Shown here piece by piece: positions 54,659 to 61,350 of a stretch of 64,000 nt of DNA. A model generated the notes under the pieces. It was not told the DNA's origin. It made no database searches and worked only from the letters and a program-made list of their open reading frames with translations. This DNA comes from QHXQ01 sp036389395. GTDB lineage: Bacteria > Acidobacteriota > Blastocatellia > Pyrinomonadales > Pyrinomonadaceae. Position numbers and translations under genes: made by a program. The DNA is taken from NCBI GenBank assembly GCA_036389395.1, contig DASVPY010000062.1, forward strand, positions 112,407 through 176,406. The letters run 5' to 3'. How positions within the stretch are numbered: the stretch's first letter is position 1; every line of letters starts with the position of its first letter.

Positions 54659-54820
54659 CTAGAAGCGAATGAGCCGCCCCGTGGACGTGCGGAACACGGT
54701 CACGACGGGCGGGTGCAGGTGCTTGGTCAGCGCGATCCGTTCCTCGGCGCGCTCGCGGCGGGTCTGCGGGCGGGGCTGTTCGGGCTTGGGTTGCTGCTGG
54801 CTGGCGGTCTTGGTCTGCAT
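54659..54820 (-). CDS. Very small protein (53 aa), first gene of the minus operon
   Basis: An ATG at 54820 with an excellent ribosome site (GGAAGGGAG, 5 bases away) opens a 53-codon frame: Q/P-rich start (MQTKTASQQQPKPEQP), basic middle (TRRERAEERIALTKH) and a beta-like end (VVTVFRTSTGRLIRF). It is directly downstream of the consensus promoter at 54864-54892. It is too short for usual ORF cut-offs, but signals and position support it. Confidence 0.65.
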   Translation of the reverse strand: MQTKTASQQQPKPEQPRPQTRRERAEERIALTKHLHPPVVTVFRTSTGRLIRF

Positions 54821-54863
54821 GGTGTCTCCCTTCCTGCGGTGTGGCTAACTAACTCTGAAATGA

Positions 54864-54909
54864 ATAATACGCCCGTCCTAATCATTTGTCAATAAATAGT
54901 TAAGACGGG
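54864..54909 (-). promoter_or_regulatory. Consensus promoter and overlapping operator of the minus operon
   Basis: On the minus strand TTGACA (54892-54887), exactly 17 bp, and TATTAT (54869-54864) form a near-perfect sigma-70 promoter. An inverted repeat CCCGTCCTAA (54872-54881) and TTAAGACGGG (54900-54909), 9 of 10 matching, straddles the -35 box. This is a typical early promoter/operator of a lysogeny-type switch, opposite the divergently encoded HTH protein at 55004. Confidence 0.75.
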
Positions 54910-55003
54910 GTGATTAAATATAGCTTGTGCGGCCGGCTTGCCTTTTGCTATGGTTCGGCACACCGTACTAGATATTGTGGGCACGGCGGTGTTATAAGGA
55001 GGC

Positions 55004-55276
55004 ATGGCAAAGCGCATGATTACTCTTCGGGAAGCGCGCGAGGGCTTGGCGGCGCGGGGCGTCGTCGTCTCGCGCTCTAACTTCGCGCTGCTCGTGCGGA
55101 CGGGGCGCGTGCCCGGCGCGCAGTTAACAGAGACGCCGGTCGGTCAGGTGTGGCTCGTCCCTGCTGATGTGGTCAGGACGTTTGCGCCGCCCGGCCGGGG
55201 CTGGCCCAAAGGCAAGCCGCGCAAGCCCACCAACGGGAAGACACCGGCGAAGCGCGCGCGCAAGAGCGGCACGTGA
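55004..55276 (+). CDS. Small HTH DNA-binding regulator
   Basis: A 90-aa protein with a strong ribosome site (AAGGAGG). The N-terminal 55 residues (MITLREAREGLAARGVVVSRSNFALLVRTGRVPGAQLTETPVGQVWLVPADVVRTF) fit an excisionase/AlpA-type winged helix-turn-helix. The C-terminal tail is basic (RGWPKGKPRKP), like an AT-hook. It is divergent from the minus operon across the operator region, so it is the best candidate for the switch regulator. Confidence 0.7.
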   Translation: MAKRMITLREAREGLAARGVVVSRSNFALLVRTGRVPGAQLTETPVGQVWLVPADVVRTFAPPGRGWPKGKPRKPTNGKTPAKRARKSGT

Positions 55277-55464
55277 TGGCGGACGCCCACGACATGGACG
55301 AGACGCTCAAGCGGTTGGAGCGGCTGGTCGAGCAGATGGAGCGCGACCGCGCCACGCGCACGACCCGCCTGCGCGTCAACAAGCGGACGCACCGCATCCG
55401 GTTCGAGGGCGAGACGGAGGACTCGGTCGAGGTGGTGATCGAGCCGAAGGGGGAGCAACCATGA
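55276..55464 (+). CDS. Small charged protein (62 aa)
   Basis: A helical start (MADAHDMDETLKRLERLVEQMERDRATR) followed by a beta part (HRIRFEGETEDSVEVVIEP). ATG 55276 overlaps the previous stop. Unknown function; second gene of a three-gene coupled unit. Confidence 0.6.
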   Translation: MADAHDMDETLKRLERLVEQMERDRATRTTRLRVNKRTHRIRFEGETEDSVEVVIEPKGEQP

Positions 55465-55757
55465 CGAACGAAGAGATCGAGAAGGTCTTAAACTTCATCA
55501 TCGCCCGCGAGGAGCGCATCGTCGAGCAGCAGGCGGCCGCCGCCGAGCAGATCGCGGCGCTGGCCGCCGTCCAGGGCGCGCACGACGCGCGGATCGCCCG
55601 GTTCGAGCGTTCCTACACCGCCATCGCCGAGCTGCTTCAGCGGCACGACAGCCAGATCGTGGCGCTGACCGGCGCGGTGAACCAGTTGACGGAGACGGTC
55701 AACCGGTACATCACGGCGCGCGGCAACAACGGGCAGGGCGACGGCGGGCAGGGCTGA
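55461..55757 (+). CDS. Coiled-coil protein (98 aa)
   Basis: Heptad-rich sequence (IVEQQAAAAEQIAALAAVQGAHDARIARFERSY, LTGAVNQLTETVNRYI) with a Gly/Gln tail. ATG 55461 overlaps the stop of the previous gene by four bases. Unknown function. Confidence 0.65.
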   Translation: MTNEEIEKVLNFIIAREERIVEQQAAAAEQIAALAAVQGAHDARIARFERSYTAIAELLQRHDSQIVALTGAVNQLTETVNRYITARGNNGQGDGGQG

Positions 55758-56331
55758 ACGCCGCTCAAGCGTCGGATGCTGGCCTGTCGCCAGTGGCTAC
55801 CGTCGAGCCGACGCAACGTGCGTCGGCGTTCGACGCGCGCGCTGACCGCGGCGGCTGGTCGGGTAGCCCGGCGACCGCCCTTAGCGTCCACCTACCCCGC
55901 TGAATGCCTCGCTGATTCGAGGCGCGCAGCCGCGCGGCGCGGATTCGCTACAGGTAGGTCGTCGCGCGTGAGTCTGTAGTTATGCGGGCGGTGTGTAGCG
56001 CGCCCTGATCGTTGTTCGCCGATCTTTGGAGTTGCCGGCAATGCCCGCCCTGATCCTCGTCGTTCTCGTCTGCGCCGAGCTTGGCGCGTAAGCGCCGAAG
56101 CTTCTGGCAACGGTTGCCAGAAGGCGGATTGAATTCTTCAGCGGCGGGAGTGGCGAGTGCGGGGTGCGCGCGAGCGCGCGGGGACGTAACTACACTTAAT
56201 TGAGTTCTTTGCTGCATTAACCTTTTCGTCTTCCGGCGCGCTACTCCCGACTGATCATCGGGAGGACAAAGCGCGACCCTGCGCGCCGCGCGCCGGAATC
56301 ATTTCAGGTTGACAGATGGGCACTGTGAGCG
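55758..56331. other. Intergenic region, 574 bp, candidate control or origin region
   Basis: I see no gene here. It is the longest gap inside the element and contains the third palindrome copy (56101-56123), several shorter GC-rich dyads (for example CGACGCAACGTGCGTCG near 55811), and the AT-richer 56185-56235 (ACTTAATTGAGTTC, CATTAACC). This mix is what one would expect from an origin or switch region, but nothing proves it. Confidence 0.5.
56101..56123. promoter_or_regulatory. 15-bp palindrome, copy 3, extended to 11-bp arms
   Basis: CTTCTGGCAAC-G-GTTGCCAGAAG. The central 15 bp (56105-56119) are the exact reverse complement of copies 1 and 2. It lies about 210 bp upstream of the zinc-finger/recombinase-fold gene. 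Confidence 0.7.
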
Positions 56332-58359
56332 ATGGCTAAGAGAGCTGCTTACCCGGCAGAAAATGTCGCTACCGATAATGGCGGGGCTGTCTTATGGTCA
56401 GAAGGGCTCTTCGCATCGAAAACCACTGGGCTGCGGGTGAATTTCAGGTGTGCTTTCCCCCGATGTCCTTATCCAAGGCGAAAGGGTTCGACGGCGGCTC
56501 GTCATGCTGTCCGACAGGGGAAAGGGTTCAGGGCGCTCCACAGGGAATGCTACAACATAGTCCGAAGCTTGCCTGATGCTGAGCGATATGTCAGCACGCG
56601 TCTCTATGTTCCCGCCGCTGACGAAATAACACCCGACAGGCTGGTGCCACGACTGGGCGCTCGGCACCCTTTGAACCGACAGCAATATGGGCTGAGATGC
56701 CCCGTGTGTGTTAGCGACCGCTGGGCACGCGCCTCGCGCTCAGTGAAAGAGTCCGGCTTCATCAAGCCTTGCCGAAAGCACGCCGCTCTGAGGAAAGTAA
56801 AAGGGCCTCTTCAAAGTACGACCGTACCTCTTCTCAGTGGCTCATCGGTCAATCTAGTCACGGGCAAAGTTACCTGCGGGATATGCGAAGAAGACCACGA
56901 CGAGCCGCGTCGAAAGGCCAAGGCGCGTGAGCATCAGCGTGGCTTCTGTGGCAAATGCGAGCTGTGGGCACTGCTTGAACTTCCGCGCGGCTGCGACCTC
57001 AGCCCGAGCCCAGAGCGGGCTGCGAGTTACGCCAAGATAAAGCGACTCCGAGAAGCTATTGAGGGCGGGGCTCAAAAGATAAAAGCCGGACCGCAGATGC
57101 CGTTTTGGGCTCTGGCGCAGAGGTGGTGGGGGGACAACCCACGAGCGGCCTCACGCTCTTCTAAGACGGGTGAATACGCATCTTCAAGGCGTTTGGTGCT
57201 TTACTTTTTTGAGACTGAGATAGCCTCTATCAGTCACGAGTCAGGATTCGCACTTGAGGACTATTACCTGTGTCCCACTGCGTTTCGGCCCGCCTTCTCT
57301 AAGGTTACCACCGCTTCAATGGTGTGTACGCTGCGGCTCATACTCAGATACGCGAAAGAGCGGCGCTGGATAACCAATGATCCCTTCCCGAAGGGGACAC
57401 CCCTCACGCCCAGTAACCCACAACATAAGGGCCGTAGCATCTTAGCTGTGGGCGAGGAGCAAAGACTTCTTGCCGCGTGTGTCGGTGATTTGGCCTACCT
57501 TAAAGAGTCCATCATTTACCTGATCGACACCGGCGCTTATGACAACCAGCGCCAGCAAATGAGATGGACGGATGTGAATTTTGATCAGAGCCAGATCAGG
57601 TGTAACAAGCGTCTGGTCGAGATGACGCCCCGTCTCGCTACAGTAATGCGTCAGCTTTGGGAGCGTTCTCGTCACGGTTCTTGGCCGGTTGAGGGTGTGG
57701 CGCGCCGCCCGCCGAGGCCGGATAGAGTTTGGGAGCGAACGCGGATTAAAAAAGATTTCTACAGAGCGCGGGCGGCGGCCGGTCTGGATTGGCTTACGCT
57801 TGAAGATTTAAGGCGAACCGCGGCCTGGCGCATGATACAAGCCGGGAGGCGCGAGTCTGAGGTTGCTAGAGCAATGGGTTATAGCGATGGCGGCCTCGGC
57901 AAGTTTCTCCGGCTTGTAGAAGTCGATCCTGAAAAGGCACGGCAGGAAATCGCCTCGCCTCAGTTCCAACAATTCATTCGCGAGCAGCTCACTCAGAACG
58001 GCAGCGGGCAGGGACACGTTAATGTGCTAACAGAGAATCAGGTGCAACTGCTCCTCAAGGTGCTGCGCGAGATCGCCACCATATGGGAGACTATGCTAAA
58101 GCACCCGCGGCGCGACGAGAAGCGGCATACCATAATCACTCAGCTTGACCTTGCTCCTACCCTCGGCATTCACGCGCAAGACGACAAGAGCAAGCGAACT
58201 TTGGTTGCCCGTAAGCTTAAAGGCTGCCGCGTTGATGAGATGTTCCCCGGCGCTGAGAGTTGGTTTCAAAGCTTCGTGGATTCGGTCATAGACGAGATCA
58301 AAAGGCAGAAGACGCCGGAGCAAATCGTCACGAGTTTACAACTCCGCCTCCCTCCATAA
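56332..58359 (+). CDS. Zinc-finger protein with degenerate tyrosine-recombinase fold
   Basis: A 675-aa protein. The N-terminal 220 residues contain three Cys/His groups: CAFPRC with HREC, CPVC with CRKH, and CGIC with CGKC. Residues about 370-545 follow a tyrosine recombinase catalytic domain, but key residues are gone: the first Arg of TGLRxxE reads T400-G-A-Y403-DNQ; the HxLRHT box reads LEDLRRT (E491, only R494 kept); LGH reads M-G-Y517; and near the nucleophile position the sequence is GKFLRLV (F525). It is thus probably a DNA-binding protein without strand transfer. Base composition is visibly less GC-rich than all neighbours, so it may be a recent acquisition. Downstream follow an operator-like dyad and a terminator. 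Confidence 0.75.
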   Translation: MAKRAAYPAENVATDNGGAVLWSEGLFASKTTGLRVNFRCAFPRCPYPRRKGSTAARHAVRQGKGFRALHRECYNIVRSLPDAERYVSTRLYVPAADEITPDRLVPRLGARHPLNRQQYGLRCPVCVSDRWARASRSVKESGFIKPCRKHAALRKVKGPLQSTTVPLLSGSSVNLVTGKVTCGICEEDHDEPRRKAKAREHQRGFCGKCELWALLELPRGCDLSPSPERAASYAKIKRLREAIEGGAQKIKAGPQMPFWALAQRWWGDNPRAASRSSKTGEYASSRRLVLYFFETEIASISHESGFALEDYYLCPTAFRPAFSKVTTASMVCTLRLILRYAKERRWITNDPFPKGTPLTPSNPQHKGRSILAVGEEQRLLAACVGDLAYLKESIIYLIDTGAYDNQRQQMRWTDVNFDQSQIRCNKRLVEMTPRLATVMRQLWERSRHGSWPVEGVARRPPRPDRVWERTRIKKDFYRARAAAGLDWLTLEDLRRTAAWRMIQAGRRESEVARAMGYSDGGLGKFLRLVEVDPEKARQEIASPQFQQFIREQLTQNGSGQGHVNVLTENQVQLLLKVLREIATIWETMLKHPRRDEKRHTIITQLDLAPTLGIHAQDDKSKRTLVARKLKGCRVDEMFPGAESWFQSFVDSVIDEIKRQKTPEQIVTSLQLRLPP

Positions 58360-58401
58360 CGGGCCGCCGCGTAACAGAACCCGCATAAATACTGCATTCG
58401 T

Positions 58402-58437
58402 GGCATACCGAAAATCGGTATGCCTGATGCATACCGA
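58402..58437. promoter_or_regulatory. Operator-like repeat: dyad plus extra half-site
   Basis: GGCATACCGA (58402-58411), three bases, TCGGTATGCC (58415-58424), and a third half-site GCATACCGA at 58429-58437. The combination suggests cooperative repressor binding. Confidence 0.6.
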
Positions 58438-58477
58438 AAAAAAGTAGGTTTACAGGCTGGCGACTTGGCCCAAAGAT

Positions 58478-58520
58478 GAGCCGGCCGTTGGGAATGCACC
58501 CCAACGGCCGGCTCGACCAT
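58478..58520 (+). terminator. Intrinsic terminator after the zinc-finger/recombinase-fold gene
   Basis: Perfect 15-bp stem GAGCCGGCCGTTGGG / CCCAACGGCCGGCTC (58478-58492, 58500-58514) followed by GACCATTTTG. The T-run is short but the stem is strong. Confidence 0.65.
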
Positions 58521-58612
58521 TTTGCACGGTCTACTTTGCTGCCGACGATGATTCTAATTCCTATCCGTCTATCCGGCCAAGACCGCGCCGCCGGCCGCCG
58601 GAGGGCGCGCGC

Positions 58613-59623
58613 GTGAGCGCCCGGCCTGAGCCTGCCGCGCACGCGCCCGCCGCCCCGGCGCAGTCGGCCGGCGCGGGCGTCGCCGCCCTGCTCGCGGGCC
58701 GGCGGGCCGTCCGCTACCACCCTGAGTTCGCGCAGATCGGCGGCAGCGGCAACGCCGGCGTCCTGCTCAGTCAACTCTGGTACTGGCAGGATAAGGCGAC
58801 GCTGCCCGGCGGCTGGGTCTGGAAGAGCGCCCGCGAGTGGCAGGCCGAGACGGGTCTGACCCGGCGCGAACAGCAGACCGCGATCAAGCGGCTGGTCGCG
58901 TGCAAGCTCGTCGAGACGCACCGCCGCTCACGCCGCGCCCCACTCTATTACCGGCTCAACACGGCCGAACTGCGCGCCCGCCTCGGGCAGCTCATCAACT
59001 CGGCCCGCCCGCGCCTTGTCGCCGCGCCCGCCAATACGGCCGGTGCGGCCGTGGACGGCGCGGCGGCCGATGCTACCGCCGGGGCTACGAGTGTGGCGGA
59101 TCGGTGCGACTCAGTATGTACGTTTGGTGCATCTGGAGATGCACCGATCCGCCATACTTCAGAGATTACCCGGCCAGAGACTACCGGCCCAGAGAGTACA
59201 CACACACTACCGCGCGCGCGCGAAGCGCCGCCTGACGGCGGCGGTGTGTGTGTGCCGGTCGCGCTGTCGCGCCACCCGAAAGAGACCTGCGTCGCCTGGG
59301 CCGAGCACCGGCGGGCGGCGGGCGCGCGGATCGACGCCTACGCGGTCGGCACGGCGCGCTGGCGCGACGCGACGGCCGACGACGAGATCGCGGCGTGGCT
59401 CGCGCGCACGCCGGAGGCGGCCGCGGCGGCGGGGAGGCGGCAAGAGCCGCAGACGCTCTTCTTCGGCGAGGCGGCGCAGATCGTGAACGCGATCACGGTC
59501 GCGCACGGGCGCGACCCGGCGGCGGTCATCGCGGAGTTGCCGGTCGCGGAGGACGTGCGCGCGCGCCTGTACGCCCGGTTCCGCGGGCACGAGGCGCGCG
59601 CGCCTCAAGGGGGGCCGCGGTGA
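58613..59623 (+). CDS. Replication-type winged-helix protein
   Basis: A 336-aa protein with a GTG start. Residues about 35-125 match the N-terminal winged helix of phage and plasmid replication initiators or replisome organisers (RYHPEFAQIGGSGNAGVLLSQLWYWQDK, WKSAREWQAETGLTRREQQTAIKRL, LVETHRRSRRAPLYYRLN). The middle is low complexity, and the C-terminal helical part (about 215-325) could recruit helicase. The family is inferred by pattern. A long alternating CACACA/GCGCGC stretch occurs in the gene near 59205. Its stop overlaps the next start. Confidence 0.75.
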   Translation: MSARPEPAAHAPAAPAQSAGAGVAALLAGRRAVRYHPEFAQIGGSGNAGVLLSQLWYWQDKATLPGGWVWKSAREWQAETGLTRREQQTAIKRLVACKLVETHRRSRRAPLYYRLNTAELRARLGQLINSARPRLVAAPANTAGAAVDGAAADATAGATSVADRCDSVCTFGASGDAPIRHTSEITRPETTGPESTHTLPRAREAPPDGGGVCVPVALSRHPKETCVAWAEHRRAAGARIDAYAVGTARWRDATADDEIAAWLARTPEAAAAAGRRQEPQTLFFGEAAQIVNAITVAHGRDPAAVIAELPVAEDVRARLYARFRGHEARAPQGGPR

Positions 59624-59853
59624 GGCAAGCGAAGCAAAGCCCTCGGCCGCGCCTGGCGACTGCGCGCAGGCGTAAACGGAAGGTAGAGCCGAACGTGCCG
59701 ATGCGCTTCCCCTGCGCGTTTTGGGAGCGCGTCTTGTGGCTGCGGGACGCGCGCCCGGCGACGTTCGCTCTCTTCTCGCCCGGCTTCAAACTCTCGGCGG
59801 CCGCCTACGAGCAGCAGCGCGACCGGCGCGCAGAGCGTAAGGCGGCAGCGTGA
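59620..59853 (+). CDS. Small basic protein (77 aa)
   Basis: GTG 59620 overlaps the stop of the replication-type gene. The N-terminus is strongly basic (RRRKRKVEP) and the rest aromatic (FPCAFWERVLWLRDARPATFALFSPGF). Unknown function; probably coupled to replication. Confidence 0.55.
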   Translation: MRQAKQSPRPRLATARRRKRKVEPNVPMRFPCAFWERVLWLRDARPATFALFSPGFKLSAAAYEQQRDRRAERKAAA

Positions 59854-59871
59854 GCACGCGGGAGGCTGGTG

Positions 59872-60129
59872 ATGGGTCAGAGCGCCTTGGAGCGGGAGTT
59901 GGAGCGGCTGGTCGAGCCGGTCGCCGAGCGCGTCGTCGCGCGCCTGCTCGCCGAGCGAGGCCCGGCCGAGCCGGAGCAGTACGTCTCGGTCAGGACGGCG
60001 GCCGAGCGCCCCGACCTGCCCGAAGACACGATCCGCAAGTGGCTCCAGCGCGGCGTCGTCAGGAAGTACAAGGTCGGCTCCTGTGTCCGGGTGAAGCTCT
60101 CGGAGTTGGTGAAAGAGCATGACGGCTGA
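59872..60129 (+). CDS. Excisionase-like HTH protein
   Basis: An 85-aa protein. After a helical lead (ERELERLVEPVAERVVARLLAER) comes the AlpA/Xis winged helix-turn-helix EQYVSVRTAAERPDLPEDTIRKWLQRGVVRKYKVGSCVRVKLSEL. Position directly before the integrase gene (83 bp) fits a recombination directionality factor. It could also be a transcription regulator. Confidence 0.75.
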   Translation: MGQSALERELERLVEPVAERVVARLLAERGPAEPEQYVSVRTAAERPDLPEDTIRKWLQRGVVRKYKVGSCVRVKLSELVKEHDG

Positions 60130-60212
60130 GACCTTCCCAGCGCCGCCGCGCGGCGCTATACTCCGCCCCGCTTCAGCGGGCCGCGCCTTCCGCGGGAAAG
60201 GGGCGGCTTAAC

Positions 60213-61283
60213 GTGGGCGTTTACAAACGCAACGGCAAGTGGGAAGTCCGCTTGCAGATCAGGGGGCGCAAGTATTACCGGCACGTCCCCGAGGCGGCGA
60301 ACAAGGCGCAGGCGCTCGTCGCCGAGGCCACGCTGCGCAAGGAGGTCTACGAGGGGCGGTACGGCCGGGACGGGCAGGAGTTCGGCGCGACCGACTTCGT
60401 GCGGTTCGTCAGGGAGGTCTTCCTGCCGTCGGCGCGCGACCGCCTGCGGGACGCGCACCACGTCGAGTACGTCTCGGAGGTGCTCTGCCGCCACTTCCGC
60501 GGGCGGCGGCTCAAGGACATCACGGCGATGCTCATCGAGGGCTACAAGCGGGCGCGCCTGGCCGGCAACTCGCGCCTCGGCCGGCCGCGCCACCCGGCGA
60601 CGGTCAAGGGCGAGATCGGCGTGCTCTCGCGCGTCTTCAACATGGCGCTCGACAACGATCTCATCGGGCTGAACCCGTGCCGCAAGGTGCGCTGGGGCCA
60701 GGGGCAGACCGACTGCCGCCGGGAGCGGGTGCTCTCGCGCGCGGAGGAGGCGCGGCTCATGCCGCAGTTGGAAAGATACCCGGAGGTGCGCGACGCGACC
60801 GTGATCGCGCTCAACACGGGTCTGCGCAGGATGGCCATCCTCGGCCTGCGCGACGCGGACTTGGATCCCGAGCGGCGGGCGCTCCGCTACACGGCGAAGG
60901 GCGGGCGCGTGAAGTACCTGCCGCTCAACCCGGCCGCCTTCGCCGTCGTCTCGCGCCTGGCGGCCGACCCCGCGCCGGGCGGCCACCTCTTCCGCCTGCG
61001 CACCGGCCTTAACATTTCGGGCCGGCGCGGGGCCTTCCACCTCGCCTGCGCCCGCGCGGGCGTGCGCGACTTCCGCTTCCACGACCTGCGGCACACCTTC
61101 TCGTCGCGCGTGCGCGAGCACACCGACGCCTTCACCCTGCGCGACCTGCTCGGGCACGCGGACGTGAAGACGACCGGCCTGTACACGAACCCGCAGTTCG
61201 AGGAGATGCGCCGCGCCGTGGAGGCGCTCTCGGAGCGGCCCGCCGGGCAGGTCTTGGAGATGAGAACTGCGGTGAAAGCCTGA
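60213..61283 (+). CDS. int: Tyrosine recombinase integrase
   Basis: A 356-aa integrase with a GTG start. The N-terminal arm-binding domain (MGVYKRNGKWEVRLQIRGRKYYRHV), SAM-like core-binding domain (about 60-155), and full catalytic set are present: Arg in NTGLRRM, Lys in TAKGGRVK, HDLRHT, LGHADVKTT and nucleophile Y324. It should catalyse integration and, with the HTH protein encoded upstream, excision of the element. A TATACT box (60158-60163) before it may be its own promoter. Its 3' end forms half of a hairpin beside the right boundary site. Confidence 0.95.
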   Translation: MGVYKRNGKWEVRLQIRGRKYYRHVPEAANKAQALVAEATLRKEVYEGRYGRDGQEFGATDFVRFVREVFLPSARDRLRDAHHVEYVSEVLCRHFRGRRLKDITAMLIEGYKRARLAGNSRLGRPRHPATVKGEIGVLSRVFNMALDNDLIGLNPCRKVRWGQGQTDCRRERVLSRAEEARLMPQLERYPEVRDATVIALNTGLRRMAILGLRDADLDPERRALRYTAKGGRVKYLPLNPAAFAVVSRLAADPAPGGHLFRLRTGLNISGRRGAFHLACARAGVRDFRFHDLRHTFSSRVREHTDAFTLRDLLGHADVKTTGLYTNPQFEEMRRAVEALSERPAGQVLEMRTAVKA

Positions 61284-61301
61284 AAAACTTTCACCGCAGT
61301 T
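61265..61301. terminator. Perfect inverted repeat at the integrase stop
   Basis: AACTGCGGTGAAAG and CTTTCACCGCAGTT (14-bp arms, 9-base loop) enclose the TGA of the integrase gene. It could end transcription, or be an integrase-binding site, since the right arm is part of the boundary site TTTCACCGCAGTTTCACCG. Confidence 0.65.
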
Positions 61302-61307
61302 TCACCG
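61289..61307 (+). other. Putative right attachment site (attR-like)
   Basis: TTTCACCGCAGTTTCACCG matches the left site in 16 of 19 positions, with the same 11-bp spacing of TTTCACC boxes. It begins six bases after the integrase stop. No tRNA gene is involved. Confidence 0.4.
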
Positions 61308-61350
61308 GGGCGGCACGCGCCGCTTAAAGCGCCCGTCCTTTCGCGCCCGG

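Larger units (their letters stand above)
41741..61307. mobile_element. Integrative element (phage satellite or reduced prophage), about 19.6 kb
   Basis: The region is bounded by related 19-bp sites (41741-41759 and 61289-61307), has a tyrosine integrase at its right end and an excisionase-like gene beside it. Gene blocks run left plus (late-type, with giant polyvalent proteins), centre minus (about ten small genes) and right plus (control, replication, integration). Host genes resume at both sides (cyclase; alcohol dehydrogenase). I recognise no terminase, portal, capsid, tail or conjugation gene. Three copies of a 15-bp palindrome mark its block borders. Confidence 0.8.

Noticed and set aside
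54608..54895. Plus-strand 95-aa frame
   Set aside because: It overlaps the 53-aa minus gene that has a strong ribosome site and promoter, and its sequence looks like a shadow.
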